Shown here piece after piece: positions 53,884 through 62,354 of a stretch of DNA of 64,000 bases (position 1 is the first letter of the stretch; each line of letters begins with the position of its first letter). The notes beneath the pieces were generated by a model. The model was not told the origin of the DNA. It ran no database searches and saw only the letters and a list, made by a program, of their open reading frames with translations. The stretch is taken from NCBI GenBank assembly GCA_965205275.1, contig OZ242168.1, forward strand, positions 558,001-622,000, given 5' to 3'. The translations under genes were made by a program, and so were the position numbers. This DNA comes from WTFY01 sp965205275. Its GTDB lineage: Bacteria > Pseudomonadota > Gammaproteobacteria > UBA4575.

Positions 53884-54585
53884 ATGAGGGATCCTGCCTA
53901 CAAGCCCAAGGCTGAATTAATGGGTGAGATAGTCGACACTGTGTACAGCGACTTTGAGAAACCTGAGGCGGACGGGGTGTTGCTTCGAATGATTGACGTT
54001 CTAATTTCTGATCAACATGACTTGGTTTCGTCCGAAAAACTCGAAGCCCTAGAAAACGGGCTAGCGAAAAGCAGACTGAGCATCGCGCAGGTTACCCACT
54101 CTACTGCCGCCGTTGGCTTACTGGAAGTCACGGCTGAGCATACCCAAAACTCAGCCATGAAAGAGGCGACCGAGCTTCTCACGAAGGGGCTACTCCGCTT
54201 TTCCACTGACAAGCCAGGGGCCATAACCGCTTGTACCAGCGCTTGCGAGTCAGCCTGCCGAATCGCACTTGAGCGACTGGGGCTACCACTTCCCGCACAA
54301 AAACAGTTACCCGAATACCTAGAAGCGCTTTGTGAGCGCACAAACATCATGGATTTGGCCCGCGTAAGTGGCGAAGATACAAAAAAGCTCTTTGGAAATT
54401 TACGTGGTCTCGCGCGTCACTCTTACCAAGCTGCCCACCAGCTAGGCGATCGCCACGCGCAAGGCGATAGCGCATCACAACCCACTGCCATTGGTGCGGA
54501 CCTTGTCATTACTTCCTGTGCTGCACTGACAACTGTCATTGTCGGGGCTGTTGCACGAGGCGAACTCAAACCTGATCTTCACTAG
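53884..54585 (+). CDS. Abortive infection family protein (Abi-C domain)
   Basis: 233 residues from ATG at 53884, 11 bases after the IS3 end. The C-terminal ~110 residues show the Abi-C pattern: GAITACTSACESACRIAL, then LPEYLEALCER and RGLARHSYQAAHQLGDRHAQGDS with a conserved GxxHG-like region. Such proteins occur in phage-defence islands; toxic activity is not defined. The N-terminal half is helical and of unknown family. Because the start touches the IS, an N-terminal part may be missing. No ribosome-binding site is obvious. Confidence 0.75.
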   Translation: MRDPAYKPKAELMGEIVDTVYSDFEKPEADGVLLRMIDVLISDQHDLVSSEKLEALENGLAKSRLSIAQVTHSTAAVGLLEVTAEHTQNSAMKEATELLTKGLLRFSTDKPGAITACTSACESACRIALERLGLPLPAQKQLPEYLEALCERTNIMDLARVSGEDTKKLFGNLRGLARHSYQAAHQLGDRHAQGDSASQPTAIGADLVITSCAALTTVIVGAVARGELKPDLH

Positions 54586-54946
54586 TAGTCTGACGGGCGT
54601 ATCTTACTGGCGACGGTCGAAACCATGGTGGATAATCCCCCTTAGCTAGCGAGGTGCAGAGTGCTGGAGCCGACGGCATTGCCTGATGGTTCTTTGATAC
54701 TTACTGCAACGAGCAAAGCTTCATCGTCCACATATCTAATTCTTGGGCGCTAACGACCCCTACAAGGCGTACAGGACCGCCCTGAAGGCCAAGATCGATC
54801 GTAGAGGTTTAAGCAATACTAAACAGAGGAATCTCCCGTCCCGCCGTCGAGGGCATCAGTCATTTGGGTGATGGAAGTGTTCCATACTTAAGCTATTTTA
54901 AAATCCTATATTGAACTAGCCTAGTTTTGTTGCTAATCTGTCCATC
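54586..54946. other. Decayed intergenic region with a methyltransferase-like scrap
   Basis: About 360 bases with no intact gene. At 54749-54802 the frame reads ANDPYKAYRTALKAKID, which resembles the NDPYKxLKTTLKAEID segment near the C-terminus of type III/Mod-like DNA methyltransferases, as I recall them. The surrounding frames are broken, so at most it is a remnant. Confidence 0.4.
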
Positions 54947-56125
54947 ATGATAGCACGCGATCTGGCTCCAAGGTTGACAGAGGCGGCGCAGACATGGCCA
55001 TCCATCACACTCACCGGACCCCGGCAGAGTGGAAAAACAACGTTGTGCCGTGCCCTGTTTCCACAACACCCGTACGAGACACTGGAAGCCCCGGACGTGC
55101 GGGCCTTCGCTACTGAAGATCCCCGTGCATTCCTGGCTCAGTTTCCGCAAGGCGCTGTTCTCGACGAGGTACAGAGGGCGCCTGATCTACTCTCTTACTT
55201 GCAAGGCATCATCGATGCAGACCCGGCGCCTGGACGTTGGATTCTTACGGGCTCACAAAACTTCTCTTTGCTCGAATCTGTCAGCCAGTCGCTAGCCGGA
55301 AGAACGGCCGTGCACCACCTGCTTCCGCTGACGCGAGGCGAGACGATACGTTTCGACCGGCATCCCACGATTCTTGAAGAGACTCTCTTTACCGGATCCT
55401 ACCCGCGCATATTCAACGCCAATCTTGATGCCGCTGATTGGCTTGGTTCCTATGTTACTACCTACATTGAACGCGATGTGGGGACAATCAGTAACGTAGG
55501 CGATCTTGCAACATTTCAGCGCTTCATTGCACTTTGCGCAGGCCGAACAGCACAGTTGCTGAACTATTCGTCACTGGCTGGGGATTGCGGTATTTCGCAG
55601 CCGACTGCAAAAGCTTGGCTCGGCATTCTCGAAACCAGCTTTCTCGTTTTCCGCCTGCCGACCCTTCACTCGGACCTGCGCAAACGACTAGTGAAGATGC
55701 CGAAGCTGCATTTCTACGATACTGGACTTGTCTGTTGGTTGCTGGGTATCCGCACACCGGAACAGCTCAGCACGCATCCTCTTCGCGGCCCAATCTTCGA
55801 GACCTGGGTAGTTTCGGAGATCGCCAAACATCGGGTTAACCGCAGCGAATTCTCTGGCCTCTCGTTTTACCGCGACCAGAACGGAGCAGAGGCCGATCTC
55901 ATAGTTGAACGCCCGATTGATACCATGATCGTTGAAGCCAAGTCCTCCAAGACAGCATCCTCAAGTCTGTTTGATAGTTCCAAACGCGTCCGAAAACATC
56001 TTGCCCAAGCGGCCCGCCGATACTCCATTGCTGTTGTCTACGGAGGTGATCAGCCCCAGCGCCGGGGAGTGGACAGCCTAATTCCCTGGAGAGAGTTGCA
56101 TGAGTTCGACTGGGGAAGCATCTGA
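54947..56125 (+). CDS. AAA ATPase with DUF4143 domain
   Basis: 392 residues. N-terminal AAA_14 ATPase: SITLTGPRQSGKTTLCRALF is the Walker A, and GAVLDEVQRAPDLLSYLQG the Walker B. C-terminal DUF4143 has FETWVVSEIAKHRVN and then SFYRDQNGAEADLIVE with an ExK-like nuclease fold (IVEAKSSKT). These proteins are widespread in accessory regions; some act with toxin-like or defence genes, but the function is unknown. It overlaps the next frame (56100) by 26 bases. Confidence 0.9.
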   Translation: MIARDLAPRLTEAAQTWPSITLTGPRQSGKTTLCRALFPQHPYETLEAPDVRAFATEDPRAFLAQFPQGAVLDEVQRAPDLLSYLQGIIDADPAPGRWILTGSQNFSLLESVSQSLAGRTAVHHLLPLTRGETIRFDRHPTILEETLFTGSYPRIFNANLDAADWLGSYVTTYIERDVGTISNVGDLATFQRFIALCAGRTAQLLNYSSLAGDCGISQPTAKAWLGILETSFLVFRLPTLHSDLRKRLVKMPKLHFYDTGLVCWLLGIRTPEQLSTHPLRGPIFETWVVSEIAKHRVNRSEFSGLSFYRDQNGAEADLIVERPIDTMIVEAKSSKTASSSLFDSSKRVRKHLAQAARRYSIAVVYGGDQPQRRGVDSLIPWRELHEFDWGSI

Positions 56126-56624
56126 CTGCATCGTCACCGTTCAAGCTGCCAATCGACCGATTGCTGGAGCCAGCGTGCTCGCGCTATTCCCCAACTAGAC
56201 ATGGAAAATTGCAGTCACCGACGAAAGTGGTATTGCATTGCTCGACCTGCATTCGGTTCTATTGCTGATGACCGTCTTTGTGGTGGCAAAAGGGTTTTCC
56301 GCGTGCCTCGAGAGCGCCTGGATACCTGCAGAGAGGGCGCTTGACGTCGAATCGGCCAAATTGCCCAATGGCGGCTCTGCCGTCTTCACGAACGGTACGG
56401 GACATGTGCCAGTTCTGCACGGACGGCTCAACCCAATCTTGGACAGTCATGACCGCACCTATCTGTACGCTGACAACATCGCCATCAACGGCGGACTCCA
56501 GCAGCCAGTTGGCTTTGCTCTAAGAGAAGACCTGAGCCTCTGCGATGCAGAGGGGCAGGACACGTTGGTGCGCATTGTCTCCATAGTTGGCCGGGCTTCC
56601 TTGGTGCAATATTGCCGAATTTAG
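56100..56624 (+). pseudogene. Unknown gene with amber codon
   Basis: From ATG at 56100 the frame reads MSSTGEASDCIVTVQAANRP to ALFPN, then TAG at 56196-56198, then TWKIAVTDESGIALLDLH and continues to GRASLVQYCRI at 56624. The protein looks like one family with a beta-sandwich carboxypeptidase-regulatory-like start (GASVLALF, TDESGIALL) and a GRLNPILDSHDRTYLYADN block. A TGG to TAG change would explain the break. It overlaps the DUF4143 gene, so the two were likely an operon. No function can be assigned. Confidence 0.6.
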
Positions 56625-56637
56625 GGGATGCGCGCGG

Positions 56638-56759
56638 ATGGAGTTCCGCACCGCTGACGCCTTCACCGACAGCCTCGTCAAACTGACCGCCCAAGAACTG
56701 AAAGCCGTTTAAGACCTCGGCTTTCGGTTTGCAACTAGACCCCGCGAACCCCAGGCTGC
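56638..56759 (+). pseudogene. 5' remnant of a helicase/RelE-like-domain protein, cut by IS256
   Basis: The frame MEFRTADAFTDSLVKLTAQE then AV, followed by a +1 shift into KTSAFGLQLDPANPRL, matches the start of UvrD/DEAD-box helicases that begin with a short RelE-like region (FRIADTFTDSLARLTGxEQKAVKTTAFDLQLNPANPG, by memory). It stops at the IS256 edge. The rest is not in the window. Confidence 0.5.
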
Positions 56760-58145
56760 GAGCTATTGTCAAATCTGGTGTATGCCGATGAAATCAAGCG
56801 GCAACCTGGTCTGATTGTTCAATCTCTTCTCCGTTAATAAATTTCACGCCTTCAACAATCTTCGCCAGGTATGCAAAGCCGCGTAGTTTTCGCCAGTTCT
56901 TCTCAGCGCACTGGCCAAGCTTGAACATCATGTGCAATAAACTGTCGCGCGTCATACAGCCTTTTGTTCGTGTCGTACGATGACGGATGGTGGCAAAGGT
57001 CGACTCGATCGGATTGGTCGTTCGAAGGTGCTGCCAGTGCACTGCGGGAAAATCATAGAACGTCATTAACGATTGCCGATCCTTGAGCAGGCAGTTGGTC
57101 GCCTTCGGATACCTGGCTTCATAGGTGACGATAAACTGATCAAAAGCCTGCTCGGCATGCTCGCGGGTGGCGGCCTGCCAGATCTCGTGCAGCGCCGATT
57201 TGGCTTTCGGCTGAACGCTCTTTGGCATCGCGTTGAGCACATTGCCGGTCTTATGCATCCAGCAGCGTTGTTGACGGGTCGCCGGGAATACTTCCTCGAG
57301 CGCCGCCCAGAAACCCAGGGCACCATCGCCGAGCGCCAGTTCCGGGGCATTCATGCCGCGTGTCTTCAGATCCAGCAGCACTTCGCGCCAACTCTGTGTT
57401 GACTCCCGAATGCCGTCCTCGATCGCCAGAAAATGCTTGTCACCACGCGCGTTGACGGCCACGATTACCAGCGCGCACAGCCGCTGGCGATCCGCTCTCA
57501 GGCCACTGTAGATACCGTCCGCCCAGATATACACCCAGCGATCGTGGCCTAAACGACGACGTCGCCAGCTCTCGTATTCCTGCCGCCACGTCTGCCTCAG
57601 GCGCGATACCGTACTCGCCGATAAACCCTTGGCTTCGGCGCCCAGCAGCACTTCCAGCGCCGGCTGCATCTCGCCGGTGGAAATCCCCTTCAGATACAGC
57701 CATGCCAGCGCCGCTTCCAGACTCGCGGTCTTGCGCACATACGGCGGTACCAGCGCCGAGTGAAAACTCACCGGCTTGCCGTCACGGCTGCGTATCTTCG
57801 GTACCTGCACCGTTACCGGGCCAATGCCGGTCTGAATGTCTCGCGCCGACTGATAGCCGTTCCTGACCACCGCCGTACGACCCACCTCATCTCGCCGCCC
57901 AGACAACGCCGAGAGTAGTTCACTAACCTCTAATTCCAGACCCTGTGCAATCAGCTTGTGTGCTCCGTCGCGGATCAACTCCGTCAGCTCGTCACGGATC
58001 TTCTCTCGACCTGATAATGCGACAACGTTATGCTTACTCATGGTGGCGTATCTCCTCAGTTGAATGAATTGCTTCGTAACAACCATTTCAACCAGATATG
58101 CCGCCTTTTTTCAATTCAGCCGTACACCACTTTCGACCATAACTC
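56760..58145 (-). mobile_element. IS256-family element, complete
   Basis: Bounded by GAGCTATTGTCAAATCTGG at the left and an imperfect inverted partner ending 58145 (GAGTTATGGTCGAAAGTGG read inward). About 1386 bases with a single transposase gene on the minus strand. It cut the helicase-like remnant at 56759. Pieces of the same element occur at 5082-5130 and 7784-8137. No clear 8-9 base target duplication was seen. Confidence 0.88.
56794..58041 (-). CDS. IS256-family (Mutator) transposase
   Basis: 415 residues from the ATG at 58041, which has GAGGAG 8 bases upstream. IWADGIYSGLR holds the first Asp, LALGDGALGFWAALEEVFP the second, and TNPIESTFATIRHRT the Glu region. CWMHKTGNVLNAMPKSVQ is a typical Mutator segment. 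The frame appears intact. This is the source of the fragments near 5 kb and 8 kb. Confidence 0.93.
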   Translation of the reverse strand: MSKHNVVALSGREKIRDELTELIRDGAHKLIAQGLELEVSELLSALSGRRDEVGRTAVVRNGYQSARDIQTGIGPVTVQVPKIRSRDGKPVSFHSALVPPYVRKTASLEAALAWLYLKGISTGEMQPALEVLLGAEAKGLSASTVSRLRQTWRQEYESWRRRRLGHDRWVYIWADGIYSGLRADRQRLCALVIVAVNARGDKHFLAIEDGIRESTQSWREVLLDLKTRGMNAPELALGDGALGFWAALEEVFPATRQQRCWMHKTGNVLNAMPKSVQPKAKSALHEIWQAATREHAEQAFDQFIVTYEARYPKATNCLLKDRQSLMTFYDFPAVHWQHLRTTNPIESTFATIRHRTTRTKGCMTRDSLLHMMFKLGQCAEKNWRKLRGFAYLAKIVEGVKFINGEEIEQSDQVAA

Positions 58146-58263
58146 TATGCTGGAAGCAGCTATTCCTGAAATATAAAGATGAGGCAAATTCTTGTAAAGG
58201 TGAGATTGGTCTTCTCCCCATAAACTGGACCAAATCATGGAGTGAACGCTAGTTGCGTATTGA

Positions 58264-58276
58264 ACGGTAATACCGT
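58264..58276. promoter_or_regulatory. Palindrome ahead of higBA, candidate HigA operator
   Basis: ACGGTA and TACCGT flank one base, 11 bases before the higB start, where an antitoxin operator would be expected. A TTGCGT at 58252 may be a -35 box. Confidence 0.5.
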
Positions 58277-58287
58277 ACGCTCATAGT

Positions 58288-58578
58288 ATGATCATCCGAT
58301 CTATCCGTCATCGGGCATTGCGCAGGCTTCTTGTGGATGATGATGATCGTTTTCTAAACCTTGGTCTTGCCAACCGGGTGCGCAAGATCTTGACTGTCCT
58401 GATTCTGGCCGATGAGATGGATGAGTTTATCGCCAATGCTCCACCCAGTTGGCGTGTTCATAAGCTTTCTGGCAAACGACGGAAGGAGTGGAGCGTTTCG
58501 GTTTCTGGCAACTGGCGAATTACATTTAAAGAAGAGAGTGGCCATGTCGATGGCCTGAATTTGGAGGATTATCACTGA
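58288..58578 (+). CDS. higB: HigB-type RelE-superfamily toxin
   Basis: 96 residues. The compact HigB pattern is present: IRHRALRRLLVDDD at the start, and HKLSGKRRKEWSVSVSGNWRITF at the end, with Arg/Lys residues thought to bind mRNA on the ribosome. HigB cleaves translated mRNA. It overlaps higA by one base (TGATG), in the reversed toxin-first order typical of HigBA. The frame is intact, so this is probably a working module that stabilises the island. Confidence 0.92.
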   Translation: MIIRSIRHRALRRLLVDDDDRFLNLGLANRVRKILTVLILADEMDEFIANAPPSWRVHKLSGKRRKEWSVSVSGNWRITFKEESGHVDGLNLEDYH

Positions 58579-58883
58579 TGACTATCAACGATATTAAAGT
58601 GAATATGGCACCTTCCCATCCAGGTGATTTTATTCGAACGGAAATCATTGAAGAGTTGGGTCTGACCGTGACGAGGGCGGCGGAGGTTCTCGGGATTCGC
58701 AGGGCGACGCTTTCGGATTTTCTGAATTGCAATGCCAGTCTGTCGCCAGAGATGGCGTTGAGAATCGAGAAGGCCTTCAATGTAGATATGGATATGCTAT
58801 TACGAATGCAGGCGTGGTATGACGCTTCCCGGATGCGTGCACGCTCTGCAGAGGTTGATGTCGAGCGATACGCTCCAGCTTAA
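58578..58883 (+). CDS. higA: HigA antitoxin
   Basis: 101 residues. After a short N-terminal MAPSHPGDFIRTEIIEELGL segment typical of HigA (VapI-type), the XRE helix-turn-helix is TRAAEVLGIRRATLSDFLNC. It neutralises HigB and represses the operon, probably through the palindrome at 58264. Its start overlaps the higB stop. Confidence 0.92.
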   Translation: MTINDIKVNMAPSHPGDFIRTEIIEELGLTVTRAAEVLGIRRATLSDFLNCNASLSPEMALRIEKAFNVDMDMLLRMQAWYDASRMRARSAEVDVERYAPA

Positions 58884-59056
58884 TACAGGGTTAGGTGACA
58901 GAGTATAAAGATGCCTAAGCAAGCTACTGTCCAATAGGAGACACTGGATAGCTCTGAATGTGAGTAAATCAGGCTAGCGCAGCAAAGGTTTATTGGACAT
59001 ATAAGTGGCATTAAAGCGTAAGAAATACAGTAGGTTATAGCTTCTTAGGAGGAGTT

Positions 59057-59101
59057 CTACGAACCAGGCGGTCGGGAGTTCGAATCTCTCCGGGCGCGCC
59101 A
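59057..59101 (+). repeat. 3' end of tRNA-Arg (ACG), candidate attachment site
   Basis: The 45 bases from CTACGAACC through the T arm (GGGAGTTCGAATCTCTCC) to GGGCGCGCCA match the anticodon-to-CCA half of tRNA-Arg(ACG). The 5' half is absent: upstream bases do not pair to make an anticodon stem. This is how integration into a tRNA 3' end looks at the far end of an element. The integrase gene at 59133 begins just beyond it. Confidence 0.75.
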
Positions 59102-59132
59102 TTTTTTCTAAAACAATCAAGCGGTTATCACC

Positions 59133-60221
59133 TTAAGCAGTAGCTGCTTTCTGTTTCAACAACACCAGTGCGGGACTTTTGCGGGAGTTTTCCCCGCACA
59201 CCCGGTTGGCCGCCTCAATCAGGTTCTCCAGTTCGGCCGCCGAGTAGTGTGTGGTGATCCTCCCCGACTTGTGTCCTAACAAGTCCTGCCGGTCCTCATA
59301 ACTCACGCCGGCCGCCCGTAAGCGACGACCGAAGGTGTGCTTGAGGTCGTGCACACGCACCTGGGTAAGCCCTGCACGCCTGCGTGCATTCTGCCACGCC
59401 GTGTTGTTCATAACTGTGAGCCGATGACCGTGATAGGTGAACACATAATCAGAATGCTCACCCCGGACTTTCTCAATCACTGACGTCGCAACCCGGTTCA
59501 GCACCAGCAACCGCTCCTCGCCATTCTTCACCCGATCCTCCGGGATGATGAAAACACGGGTACCTAGTTCGGCCACCGGGACCTCCCATTCCCAGCGCAG
59601 GCTACACACCTCCTGTTCCCGCGTACCCGTATTGACCTTGAACAATGCCATCCGTGCCAGATGAGGCGGTAATTCCCTGAACAACCGCGCCTGCTCTTCC
59701 CAGGACAAAGGGTAGGGCTTGCGTGCGTCAGTCACCGGCAACAACTTGATCTTGGGCGGAGCCTGCAGCCAGGTCAGGTTGCTCCTGTCCAGCCACTCCG
59801 AGGCCGCAAGATTGAGAATGTGCCGGACCACACCCAGGGCCAGATTGATGCTCTTGGTCTTGATCCCCTGCTGGCGCCGTGCCTCGATAAACGGTTGCAG
59901 CGTCCCCATGTGGACCGATTCGATCGGCAGGTGGCCGATGTAAGGATCCAGTTGTTTCAGATGCAATGCAGTATCGGCGATACGGCGTTTCTGCCGGTTC
60001 TCCTCCAGGTACTTCGTCGCGGCCCGCCGAAATGCGCGTTTCGGCCTCACTCCGTAGAGGACCGCGTGGCGGACTTCCTCCGTTTTCTTTGCAAGGTATT
60101 CTTCTGCTCTGGCGAGACAGCTCTCTCCAGTGCTTTCGCAAATGCGGATACCCCGGATCTGTTTGTCGATATGCCAGACGTCGTTGCGCTTGTAGAGTCC
60201 GGCCGTTCTTTTTCGTCCCAT
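59133..60221 (-). CDS. Tyrosine-recombinase integrase (phage-type)
   Basis: 362 residues. The catalytic region shows NTGTREQEVCSLRW (Arg I), VRVHDLKHTFGRRLRAAGVS (His and, as in this subfamily, Lys in place of the second Arg) and LLGHKSGRITTHYSA with the nucleophile Tyr. A short N-terminal arm-binding part (GLYKRNDVWHIDKQIRGIRI) precedes it. The gene ends 32 bases from the tRNA-Arg fragment, so it probably recombines there. It overlaps a small gene at its 5' end. The frame is intact. Confidence 0.92.
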   Translation of the reverse strand: MGRKRTAGLYKRNDVWHIDKQIRGIRICESTGESCLARAEEYLAKKTEEVRHAVLYGVRPKRAFRRAATKYLEENRQKRRIADTALHLKQLDPYIGHLPIESVHMGTLQPFIEARRQQGIKTKSINLALGVVRHILNLAASEWLDRSNLTWLQAPPKIKLLPVTDARKPYPLSWEEQARLFRELPPHLARMALFKVNTGTREQEVCSLRWEWEVPVAELGTRVFIIPEDRVKNGEERLLVLNRVATSVIEKVRGEHSDYVFTYHGHRLTVMNNTAWQNARRRAGLTQVRVHDLKHTFGRRLRAAGVSYEDRQDLLGHKSGRITTHYSAAELENLIEAANRVCGENSRKSPALVLLKQKAATA

Positions 60222-60379
60222 GTCAATTCTCCTCTGAGTTGACCGGAACGCCCGTTGCGGGACTTATAGTGGTCTACCCAGGCATCTAAATCAAGCCGGT
60301 CAAAGGCAATGCCCTGTTGCCCGATACGGATTTCAACGAGATACGGGCGTACCTCGGCGTTAAAGCGGTTTCGGTCCGT
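60047..60379 (-). pseudogene. Small integrase-associated gene, overlapping the integrase and truncated by IS21
   Basis: The minus frame encodes TDRNRFNAEVRPYLVEIRIG, then QQGIAFDRLDLDAWVDHY, and ends SGVSAFAKALERAVSP with a basic tail. I recall this pattern from small proteins upstream of similar integrases that overlap the integrase start out of frame. Here the overlap is about 175 bases. Its N-terminus is cut at 60380 by the IS21 element and is not found beyond it. Confidence 0.6.
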
Positions 60380-60473
60380 TGTTAGCTGCAATGTAAAGAT
60401 GACCCACTTCTGCAACTGAAAGTTGACCCCCCTGGATTACTCTCGGCTCAAGCCATACAGGGGAGGAGCCGGG

Positions 60474-61508
60474 ATGTTACACGAGGAGGGGGTGATGGAG
60501 ATTTGGATATTGCATCGGCAAGGGGTAGGGATACGGGCGATTGCCCGGCAAGTGGGGGTATCGCGCAATACGGTACGCAAGTATATGCGTGCGGACAAGA
60601 AGCCGCGGTACGCGAAGCGTGCGGTCCGGGGATCCAGGCTGGATCCCTACAAGTCGTATATACAGGAGCGGTTGGCGGCGGCTTGTCCGCAATGGATCCC
60701 GGCGCCGGTGATGGAGCGGGAGCTTCGCGCCATGGGGTATGCAGGCAGCCTTCGGCTGCTGCAGTATTATATGGCGGGGTTGCGGCCTGCGATAAAGGCG
60801 GACCCGGTAGTACGGTTTGAGACGGGTCCGGGTGTACAGATGCAGGTGGACTGGGGGGTGTTTCGGCGCGGCAGGGATGCATTGTCGGCGTTTGTGGCGA
60901 CCTTGGGCTGGAGTCGTTACACGTATGTGGAATTTGTCACCGATGAGCGTTTTGAGACGCTCAGGCGCTGTCATGAGCAGGCCTTTGCCTACTTTGAGGG
61001 CGTGCCTGGGGAGGTGCTGTACGACAACATGAAGACGGTGGTCCAGCAGCGCAATGCCTACGGGACCGGTTTGCACCGCTTTCATCCTGGTTTGTGGGAG
61101 ATGGCCAGGCGGTTAGGATTCAGGCCGCGGTTATGCCAGCCATATCGTGCCAGGACGAAGGGCAAGGTGGAGCGATTCATCCGGTATCTGCGCTACAGTT
61201 TTTATGTACCGCTGGTGGCGCAGCTCCGGCAGGCGGGTCTGGTACTGGATGTGGAGACGGCCAACATGGAGGTTCTGAAGTGGTTGCGCGACGTGGCCAA
61301 TGTGCGTATTCATACGGTGACAGAGGAACAACCGGCGGTGCGCTGGAGACAGGAACGTGCGGTGCTGCAGGCCTACACCCCGCCGAGGGCTGAGGTCATT
61401 CCCCTGCCGACAGAGACGGGGTTGTGTATCCCGAATACGTACGCGCGCGAGCCCCTGCATCATGCCCTGTCGGTGTATGAAGCGCTGCTCAGGGAGGGAT
61501 CGGCATGA
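60474..61508 (+). CDS. istA: IS21-family transposase IstA
   Basis: 344 residues from an ATG with GGAGG 6 bases upstream. HTH: GIRAIARQVGVSRNTVRKYM. DDE core: QMQVDWGVFRRG, LYDNMKTVV and RTKGKVERFIRYLRYSF. The C-terminus has LDVETANMEVLKWLRDVANV and the ending typical of the shorter IstA group. It works with the IstB ATPase. The stop overlaps the istB start (ATGA). Confidence 0.92.
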   Translation: MLHEEGVMEIWILHRQGVGIRAIARQVGVSRNTVRKYMRADKKPRYAKRAVRGSRLDPYKSYIQERLAAACPQWIPAPVMERELRAMGYAGSLRLLQYYMAGLRPAIKADPVVRFETGPGVQMQVDWGVFRRGRDALSAFVATLGWSRYTYVEFVTDERFETLRRCHEQAFAYFEGVPGEVLYDNMKTVVQQRNAYGTGLHRFHPGLWEMARRLGFRPRLCQPYRARTKGKVERFIRYLRYSFYVPLVAQLRQAGLVLDVETANMEVLKWLRDVANVRIHTVTEEQPAVRWRQERAVLQAYTPPRAEVIPLPTETGLCIPNTYAREPLHHALSVYEALLREGSA

Positions 61509-62287
61509 ACCTGCAAGCCGAACGGATGGACGCATTGTGTGCGACCCTGAAGCTGTCCGGTCTGGCCGCGGAGTACGATGCGCTGGCCCAGTGGGCGAGC
61601 GAGCGCGAGTGCAGCTACCGGGATTATCTGGAGCAATGTCTGAAGTCGGAGCAGCAGTACCGCCAGCAGCGAACGCGCAGTGTGTTGCTGAAAATGGCCG
61701 GCTTCCCGGCGATCAAGCGACTGGAAGCGTACGACTTCACGTTTGCCGTCGGCGCCCCCAGAAAGCAGATTGAGAGCCTGGCTTCGCTGAGCTTTATTGC
61801 GCGCAAGGAAAATATCGTCTTGCTCGGACCCAGCGGGGTCGGCAAAACGCATGTCGCCATTGCACTCGGCTACCTGGCCACCCTGGCGGGCCTGAAAACC
61901 CGTTTCATGACGGCCGCCGATCTGCTGTTGCAACTCGACACGGCACAACGACAGGGCCGCCTGAAACCAACCCTGCAGCGCAGCGTCAACGGACCCAGCC
62001 TGCTCATCATCGACGAAATCGGATACCTGCCCATGACCCGCGAACAGGCCAACCTGTTCTTCCAGATCATCGCTCAACGCTATGAAAAAGGCTCCCTCAT
62101 CCTGACCTCCAACCTGTCCTTCGGCCAATGGGATGAAACCTTCGCCGGCAATACCGCTTTAACCTCTGCCATGCTGGATCGTATCTTACATCACGCGCAT
62201 GTCATTCAAATCAAAGGCGATAGCTATCGCCTCAAGGAAAAAAGAAAGGCCGGCCTGATACCATCGGACGGCGCGCACAAAAACTAA
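61505..62287 (+). CDS. istB: IS21-family helper ATPase IstB
   Basis: 260 residues. NIVLLGPSGVGKTHVAIALG is the Walker A, LLIIDEIGYLPM the Walker B, and SNLSFGQWDETF is the sensor region of IstB. It is a DnaA/DnaC-like AAA+ ATPase that promotes transposition by IstA. Start overlaps istA by 4 bases. The frame is intact. Confidence 0.93.
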   Translation: MNLQAERMDALCATLKLSGLAAEYDALAQWASERECSYRDYLEQCLKSEQQYRQQRTRSVLLKMAGFPAIKRLEAYDFTFAVGAPRKQIESLASLSFIARKENIVLLGPSGVGKTHVAIALGYLATLAGLKTRFMTAADLLLQLDTAQRQGRLKPTLQRSVNGPSLLIIDEIGYLPMTREQANLFFQIIAQRYEKGSLILTSNLSFGQWDETFAGNTALTSAMLDRILHHAHVIQIKGDSYRLKEKRKAGLIPSDGAHKN

Positions 62288-62354
62288 CCGGGTGGGTCAA
62301 TTTTAAGTTGCAGCTCTATAGCTAAAGTGGGTCAGTTTTCAGTTGCAGTTGACA

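Larger units (their letters stand above)
60380..62354 (+). mobile_element. IS21-family element
   Basis: The left end TGTTAGCTGCAATGTAAAGA and the right end (TGTCAACTGCAACTGAAAAC read inward) are related and hold repeats of TGACCCACTT, the multi-repeat ends of IS21. About 1975 bases with istA and istB. The flanks are unrelated to each other and show no target duplication, so a deletion has followed insertion. Confidence 0.88.

Noticed and set aside
54749..54802. Functional DNA methyltransferase gene
   Set aside because: Only a short segment resembles a type III enzyme C-terminus, and the surrounding frames are broken.
56196..56198. TAG in the unknown gene as recoding
   Set aside because: A TGG to TAG change fits the protein context (PNWTW) and the area is full of decayed genes.
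59133..60221. Integrase inactive because HDLK replaces HDLR
   Set aside because: The Lys form is usual in this integrase subfamily as I know it, and the rest of the catalytic set is present.
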